64,000 nucleotides of DNA from Tolypeutes matacus (lineage: Eukaryota; Chordata; Mammalia; Cingulata; Chlamyphoridae), in NCBI GenBank assembly GCA_026826555.1, contig JAKSZT010053764.1:11001198-11065197 (forward strand). The letters run 5' to 3'. The position numbers and the translations under genes are program-made. The stretch's first letter is position 1. Every line of letters begins with the position of its first letter. This document shows positions 58,798-64,000 of the stretch, in pieces. Under the pieces are notes generated by a model that was given only the letters and a program-made list of their open reading frames with translations, had not been told where the DNA came from and made no database searches.

Positions 58798-59149
58798 CAG
58801 AGGTTTTTAAACTCTTTTGTTCCATGGACTCCTTTGCCGTCAGGGAAAACCACTGACCCCTTCTCAGAATGTAGTGAGAGATAGTTTTATGACACTCAAG
58901 CATCAGGTCGAAAAACTAACATAATTTCAAAATATAGATGGGTGTAAGTGATGTTTAGAGATATGCAAATACTGTAATATGATATGAAATGAATAATACT
59001 GTAATTTATTGCATAAATTCTTAAGTGAAGGAAATACTAGATTTCAGTTAGAGGTCAGAGAAAATAAAGATAATAAGTTGATTTTTTTTTCAATTCAAGC
59101 TCAAGTACCCCCTGAAATATTTCCATGGACCACTGGTTAAGAACCCCTG
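58798..59149. mobile_element. Non-autonomous hAT-type DNA transposon
   Basis: This 352-bp insert has inverted ends: CAGAGGTTTTTAAAC on the left and GGTTAAGAACCCCTG on the right, whose reverse complement is CAGGGGTTCTTAACC. An exact 8-bp duplication, gtctgtat, flanks it at 58790-58797 and 59150-59157. CAGnGGTTnTTAA ends and 8-bp duplications are the hallmarks of Charlie-type hAT elements in mammals. There is no transposase frame. Retroposon copies 1 and 2 lack it at the matching position. Confidence 0.9.
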
Positions 59150-59466
59150 GTCTGTATCCATCCCTGCAATGTCATGTAGGACAATTCCAATGTCCCAAAC
59201 ATGACCCATGTCACATGTATTCTTCCCTCTCTCTCCCCTTAGAAACTCTGGTGACCACTGCATTTATATTAATGTTAAAAGTTTTCTATTACTAGAATAA
59301 TAATAAGTCTACTTTAATCCATACTTGCATTTCCCACTAATGTTTGTTCAAACTTCACTCTTGAGGGTTTGGGAATGGTGATGCCTACTCTGCTTCCAAT
59401 TGAGAGGGGGCTTAGATCCAATTGGATGAATGGATGGAACTGTATTGCTTGCAGTTTTAGATACTC

Positions 59467-59493
59467 CCTGGGTTTTTTTTTGTTTGTTTGTTT

Positions 59494-59527
<34 letters not shown>

Positions 59528-59533
59528 TTTTTG
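59467..59533. repeat. (TTTG)n / T-rich expansion
   Basis: T runs with regular single G. Copy 2 has only a short A-rich stretch (aaaaaaacaacg) at the matching place. Confidence 0.85.
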
Positions 59534-59767
59534 GAATAGGTGTTATCCATCATCATTCTTTTGTTTGTTGTCTTGGGCAAGTACAATAAACTGGAGAGTG
59601 GGTATTGGCTCTTACTCTCCTGAGATTCAGGACTCAACTAGCACATGAACAGAACAGCCAGGAGATTTAAGTCTCTGGGACACATATTTAATGAATATAG
59701 TCCTGCATGACAGCATAACTTAGTCAAGCTTTCACTTACTGCTTAATTCTTATCACTGCTGTGTGCT

Positions 59768-60434
59768 TATTTAGGTTCTTGATTCATTTTGAGTTAATTT
59801 TTGTATAAGGTGTGAGATAGGGGTGTTTTTTATTTCTTTTGAATATGGTTACTCAGTTCTCCCAGCACCATTTATTGAATAGACTGTTCTGGACCTGCTG
59901 GGTGGGCTTAACAGCTTTGTCAAAAATTGCTCAAGTGTAAATTTGTGGGTCAATTTCTGAGTCCCTGATTTAGTTCCATTGGTCAATCTGTCTGTCCTTA
60001 TGCCAGTACCATGGTATTTTTACTACTGTAACTAAGTGATATGCTTTAAAGTCAAGAAGTGAGAGTCCTCCAACTTTGATATTCTTTTGTAAGACATTTT
60101 TTGCTATTCGGGACCCCTTATCCTTCCAAATAAATTTGATTACTGGCTTTTTTATTTCTGCTGTGGGAATTTTTATTGGGATTGCATTGAATCTGTAAAT
60201 CAGTTTGGGTAGAACTGACATCTTAATGATATTTAGTCTTCCAATCCCTGAACAAGGAATGTCTTTCCATTTATTTAAGTCTTCTTCAATTTCTTTTAGC
60301 AATATTTTGTAGTTTTCTGAATACGGGTCCTTTATGACCTCAGTTAAGTTTATTCCTAAATATTTGATTGTTTTCATTGCTATTACAAGTGGAATTTTTT
60401 TTTATTTCCTCCTCAGATTGCATATCAGTAATGC
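59768..60434 (-). mobile_element. Antisense L1 ORF2, thumb/C-domain
   Basis: The minus-strand frame 60377-59970 (135 codons) reads [20 protein letters not shown], then [20 protein letters not shown] and [15 protein letters not shown], the region after the RT palm of L1 ORF2. It is one of the longest intact L1 frames in the window. Confidence 0.9.
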
Positions 60435-60960
60435 CTAGAAATGCGATTGATTTCTGCATATTAACCTTGTAGCCACCATTTTGCTGAATTCATTTATTAA
60501 TTCTAGTAGCTTTGTTGGGGATTTTTCAGGATTTTCTAGATATAGGATCAGATATAGGATCATGTCATCAGCAATCAGTGAAAGATTTCCTTCTTCCTTT
60601 TCTATTTGGATGCCTTTTATTTCTTTGTCTAGCCTAATTGCTCTAGCTAGAACTTCTAGCACAATATTGAATAATAATGGTGATGGGGAATCCTTGTCTT
60701 GTTCCTGATTTCAGCAGGAAAGCTTTCAGTCTTTCACCATTAAGTACAATGCTAGCTGTAGGTTTTTCATATGTGCACTTTACCATAATGAGAAAGCTTC
60801 CTTTTATTCCTATATTTTGTAGTGTTTTTATCAAGAAAGGGTGCTGTATATTTTGGCAAATGCCTTTTCTGCATCAAACGAGAGGATCATGTGATTTTTC
60901 TTCTTCAATTTATCGATGTGGTTTATTACTCTAATTGATTTTTTTGTGTTGATTCTCCCT
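60435..60960 (-). pseudogene. Antisense L1 ORF2 RT palm with a 12-bp duplication
   Basis: The active-site stretch is [14 protein letters not shown] on the minus strand (about 60576-60534). A 12-bp tandem duplication (gatataggatca twice, plus-strand 60539-60562) adds four residues just behind the catalytic ADD. An upstream frame (YEKPTASIVLNGERLKAF) is separated by frameshifts. Confidence 0.82.
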
Positions 60961-62545
60961 TGCATACCTAGGATAAAACACAATTCATCATGGTGTATAA
61001 TCCTTTTAATGTACTTTTGGATTCTGTTTGTAAGTATTTTGTTGAGGATTTTGGCATCTCTATTCATCTGAGATATTGGTTTGTAATTTTCTTTTTTCAT
61101 AGTATCTTTATCTGGTTTTGGTATTAGGGTGATGTTGACTTCATAGAATGAGTTTGGTAGCATTATCTCCTGTTCAATTTTTTGGAAATGCTTAAGCAAG
61201 ATGGGATTAGTTCATCTTTGAATGATTGATAGAATTCACCTGTGAAGACATCTGGTCCTGAGCTTTTCATCTTTGAGATGTTTTTTATGACTGTTTCAAT
61301 CTCTTCCTTGAGATTGGTTTATTGAGGTCTTCTGTTTCTTCTAACGTCAGTGTAGGTGGTTCGTGTGTTTCTAGGAATTGGCCCATGTGTTCTACATTTT
61401 CTAATTTTTTGGCACACAGTTGTTCATAGCACCCTTTTATGATTTCTTTTATTTCTGTGAGGTCAGTGGTAATGTCCCCCCTCCTATTTCTGATTTTATT
61501 TATTTGTGTCTTGTCTCTTTTTTTCTTTTCAGTCTAGCTAAGGATTTGTCGATTTTGTTGATCTTCTCAAGGAAACAACTTTTGGTTTTGTTGACTCTCT
61601 CTATTGTTTTTTTTTTTGTTCTCAATTTCTTTATTTCTGCTCTCATCTTTGTTATTCATTCCTTCAGCTAGCTTTGGGGTTAGGTTGTTGTTCTTTTTCC
61701 ATTTCCTCCAGTTGTATAGTTAGGTCTTCGGTTTTAGCTCTTTTTTCTTTTTTAATGTAAGCATTGAGGAATATATATTTCCCACACAGCACTGCCTTTG
61801 AGGTGTCCCATAGGTTTTGATATGTTGTGTTCTCATTTTCATTTGTCTCAAGGTATTTGCTGAATTCTCTTGCAATTTCTTATTTGACCCACTGATTGTT
61901 TAAGAGAGTGTTGATAAATCTCTATATATTTATGAATTTTCCCTTTTTCTGTCCATTATTGACTTCCAGCTTCGTTCTATTATGATCAGAGAAGTGTTTT
62001 GTATAATTTCAATCATTTTAAATTTGTTGAGACTTGTCTTGTGACCCAACATATGGCCTATCTTGGAGAAGGATCCATGAGCACTTGAAAGAATTATATC
62101 TTGCTGCTTTGGGATGTAATCCTCTATAGGTGTCTGCTAGGTCTAGTTCATTTATCATATTATTGAAGTTCTCTGTTTCTTTATCTTCTATCCAGATGTT
62201 TTATCCAATACTGAGAGTGGTGTAGTGCAGTCTCCAACTATTATTGTAGAGAATCTATTTCTCCCTTCAGCTTTGCCAGTGTGTCCCTCATGTATCTTGA
62301 GAAATTAGGTTAGGTGCATAAATATTTAGAATAGTTATTTCTTCTTGTTGAATTGCCCCTTTTATTAATATATAGTGATCTTCATCCCTTATAACAGTTT
62401 TGCATTTAAAATCTATTTTGTCCAATATTAATATCACTACTTAGCTCTTTTTTGATTGCAATTTGCATGGAATATCCTTTTCTAACCTTTCCCTTTTAAC
62501 CTGGGTGTGTCCTTATATCTGAGGTGAGGTAGACAACACATAGAA
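60961..62545 (-). mobile_element. Antisense L1 ORF2 RT fingers and endonuclease, 5' truncated
   Basis: The minus-strand frame 61199-60831 reads [40 protein letters not shown], then [14 protein letters not shown]. Further upstream, endonuclease-like sequence decays. The match fades near 62545, so the element is truncated or degraded there. No ORF1 is seen. Confidence 0.8.
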
Positions 62546-62881
62546 AGTTCATATTTTTTTTTGAAGAAAATAAAAATTACCAGTTTTATTGTTTTAACAC
62601 AGTTGAGCAATATTTGTACAATGAAATTACATTTATTGTCCTCTTATGAAAATGTATATAGAGATATATGGGTCTAATCTACTTATATATTGGTTCATTT
62701 TGGTAAAGTATTTACCCCAATTAGCATATTGACTTTAAGATATATCTATTTGAGAAAGTGTTTCTAATAGTTATGACTATGACACATCCAAAGTATAGGT
62801 TTTTCTTTTCTAAATCACATGGTAAAGCTTGTACAATTGAGATATGATCCAGTGTCTAAATGGAAGAGATGGGTAGGGAAG

Positions 62882-62886
<5 letters not shown>
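62546..62886. other. AT-rich non-coding DNA, nothing assignable
   Basis: No gene or recognisable repeat. Confidence 0.4.

Positions 62887-62917
<31 letters not shown>
62887..62917. repeat. Poly(T) run (tail of copy 4)
   Basis: An uninterrupted T run of about 30 bases. Confidence 0.85.
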
Positions 62918-62918
<1 letters not shown>

Positions 62919-64000
62919 ATTTCATATACCCTTTATTTATTTTTTTTAAATATATATATACATATATTTTAAGAGATGCTTAGATTACCCAAAATATTAC
63001 ACGGAACCCACTGGGATTCCCATGCTGCCCACCTCCCACACCTCCCACCACATCCAACACAAACATCTCCCATAGTGTGGCCCACCAACCTCAATGAACT
63101 TACACATCCTGGAGCCTTGCCACCAACCATAGACCACAGTTCACACTGTAGACCACACTCTCTCCCACTCAGTTCTGAGTGGTGTGTGCTGATTTAAAAT
63201 GGCCTACATCCATTGCCACAACAGTACTCAGGACAACTTCCAACTCCCAAAGAAGCCCCTGTATTTCAACTGCTCATCCCCTCCCTACCCAAAAACTGTC
63301 AAGTGGCCACTGGCTCCACCTCATTGTTATAATTTCTTGCATTGCAAGAATCACCATATGTGAGCAAGAGAATACCATCAAGTCCACTCTAGTCCATAGT
63401 TCTTCCCCCAATCCAGAGGCGACTGGGATGGTGATGTCCACTCCAACTCCAAGTGAGAGAGGGCTTATATCCCATGGATATGGTGGGTGGGATGATCCTG
63501 CCTGCAGATGCAGGCCCTCTCCATTCCCTGGGATGGCCATTTCCCATCGTTGTCTCCTCACCAGGTGACTTGGATGAGACCATTGAGCTGTAGGGTAGGA
63601 GTTGCAGCTCCACCTAGATTTCATGCACACCTGGCACATAGGTAGGCGGGAGGCTCCAGTCTCTGGAAGTATACCTAAGAAACTCCAGCATCACATGTAG
63701 GTTTGAATAGAAGGGACTGGTGAACCATGTGCAGGGAGGACTTATTTGAGTCTAATTCTGTCACTCTCAGGAGCACAGATTCCAAAATAGAACCCACTGA
63801 TAAGGCATCAGTCTCTGGGGCTATCCCCCCTTATATAGGACCAGGGTGTCTCCAGAGCTCTCAGGAACCCCACTGAGTGGGGTGATAGGCACTTAGATGT
63901 TCTATGAGCTCCTACTGAGGTGTGCGTAAGAGTTACCTCTGGGATGACCTCCCGACTCTCTTTGAAGTCTCTTAGCCACTTGAACTCATTTGTCTTTACC
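62887..64000 (-). mobile_element. 1-kb poly(A) retroposon, copy 4, runs off the window
   Basis: The minus-strand poly(A) tail is the T run at 62887-62917. It aligns with copy 1: gactgggatggtgatgtcca, then gagagggcttatatcc and tggtgggtgg, is the antisense match of copy 1's 3885-3970. It extends at least 1.1 kb and contains sequence 5' of the copy 1 start, matching it through tccagagctctcaggaa. So copy 1 may also be 5' truncated. It is more GC-rich than the other copies. Confidence 0.7.

Larger units (their letters stand above)
58515..59767 (-). mobile_element. 1-kb poly(A) retroposon, copy 3, with hAT insert
   Basis: An insert of 1253 bp in the antisense L1, flanked by a perfect 13-bp duplication. 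Read on the minus strand it ends in poly(A) (plus-strand T run 58515-58522) after an (AAAAT)n stretch. It aligns with copies 1 and 2: gaaccatg-side 3' end, caacaccattttat, then the ttaaatctcctggctgttct block. It starts later than copy 1, so its 5' truncation differs. A hAT element at 58798-59149 divides it, and an A/C-rich expansion sits at 59467-59533. Without the hAT it is about 0.9 kb. Confidence 0.85.

Noticed and set aside
1..64000. CRISPR array, operon, bacterial or plasmid features
   Set aside because: The window is vertebrate DNA; the only regular repeats are microsatellites and the 27-bp SINE array.

Overview
The window is mammalian nuclear DNA and almost certainly comes from an armadillo (Xenarthra, probably Dasypus). 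The lineage marker is a set of tRNA-derived SINEs of the DAS type, with a tRNA-like A box and B box followed by an A-rich or (AAAT)n tail, at about 2955, 3240, 24651, 28769, 31866 and 34545. I found no host protein-coding exon that I can defend. The window reads as a gene-poor, AT-rich interval built from retrotransposons nested in one another.

Layout. 1-9.3 kb: mostly unassigned AT-rich DNA with two ERVL/MaLR-type solo LTRs (1522-2027 and 8413-8864) and a third LTR (2916-4736) opened by two SINEs and a 1-kb poly(A) retroposon. 9.3-19.3 kb: an old antisense L1 3' region split first by an LTR-like insert and then by a nearly complete gammaretrovirus-like provirus (10816-18940). The provirus has two LTRs, a tRNA-Glu-like primer binding site, gag, pro, pol and env in sense order, a polypurine tract and a 4-bp near-duplication of the target. 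It is dead: stops and frameshifts lie in every gene, and catalytic residues of reverse transcriptase and RNase H are changed. 19.3-30.8 kb: AT-rich DNA with MIR and L2 fossils, two SINEs and an LTR. 30.9-38.9 kb: a long L1 in sense orientation, interrupted in both ORFs by dimeric SINEs, followed directly by a second, 5'-truncated L1. 39-51 kb: LTR fragments, an old antisense L1/HAL1-like segment, MIR/L2 fossils and a second copy of the 1-kb retroposon. 52-55.2 kb: MaLR internal sequence and LTRs, with a U1 snRNA retropseudogene. 55.2-62.5 kb: an old sense L1 fragment, then an antisense L1 carrying a third 1-kb retroposon that itself carries a hAT-type DNA transposon. 62.9-64 kb: a fourth copy of the 1-kb retroposon, running off the end.

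The elements do not form an operon or pathway. What the window records is a relative chronology: target-site duplications show which element landed in which. The most informative points are the 1-kb poly(A) retroposon family with four related copies, the hAT element with empty-site paralogues in the same window, the dimeric SINEs flanked by one duplication each, the SINE with a 27-bp tandem array, and the provirus with an intact integrase triad but altered RT and RNase H catalytic residues. Repeat family names are from recognition by eye, not from a database search.
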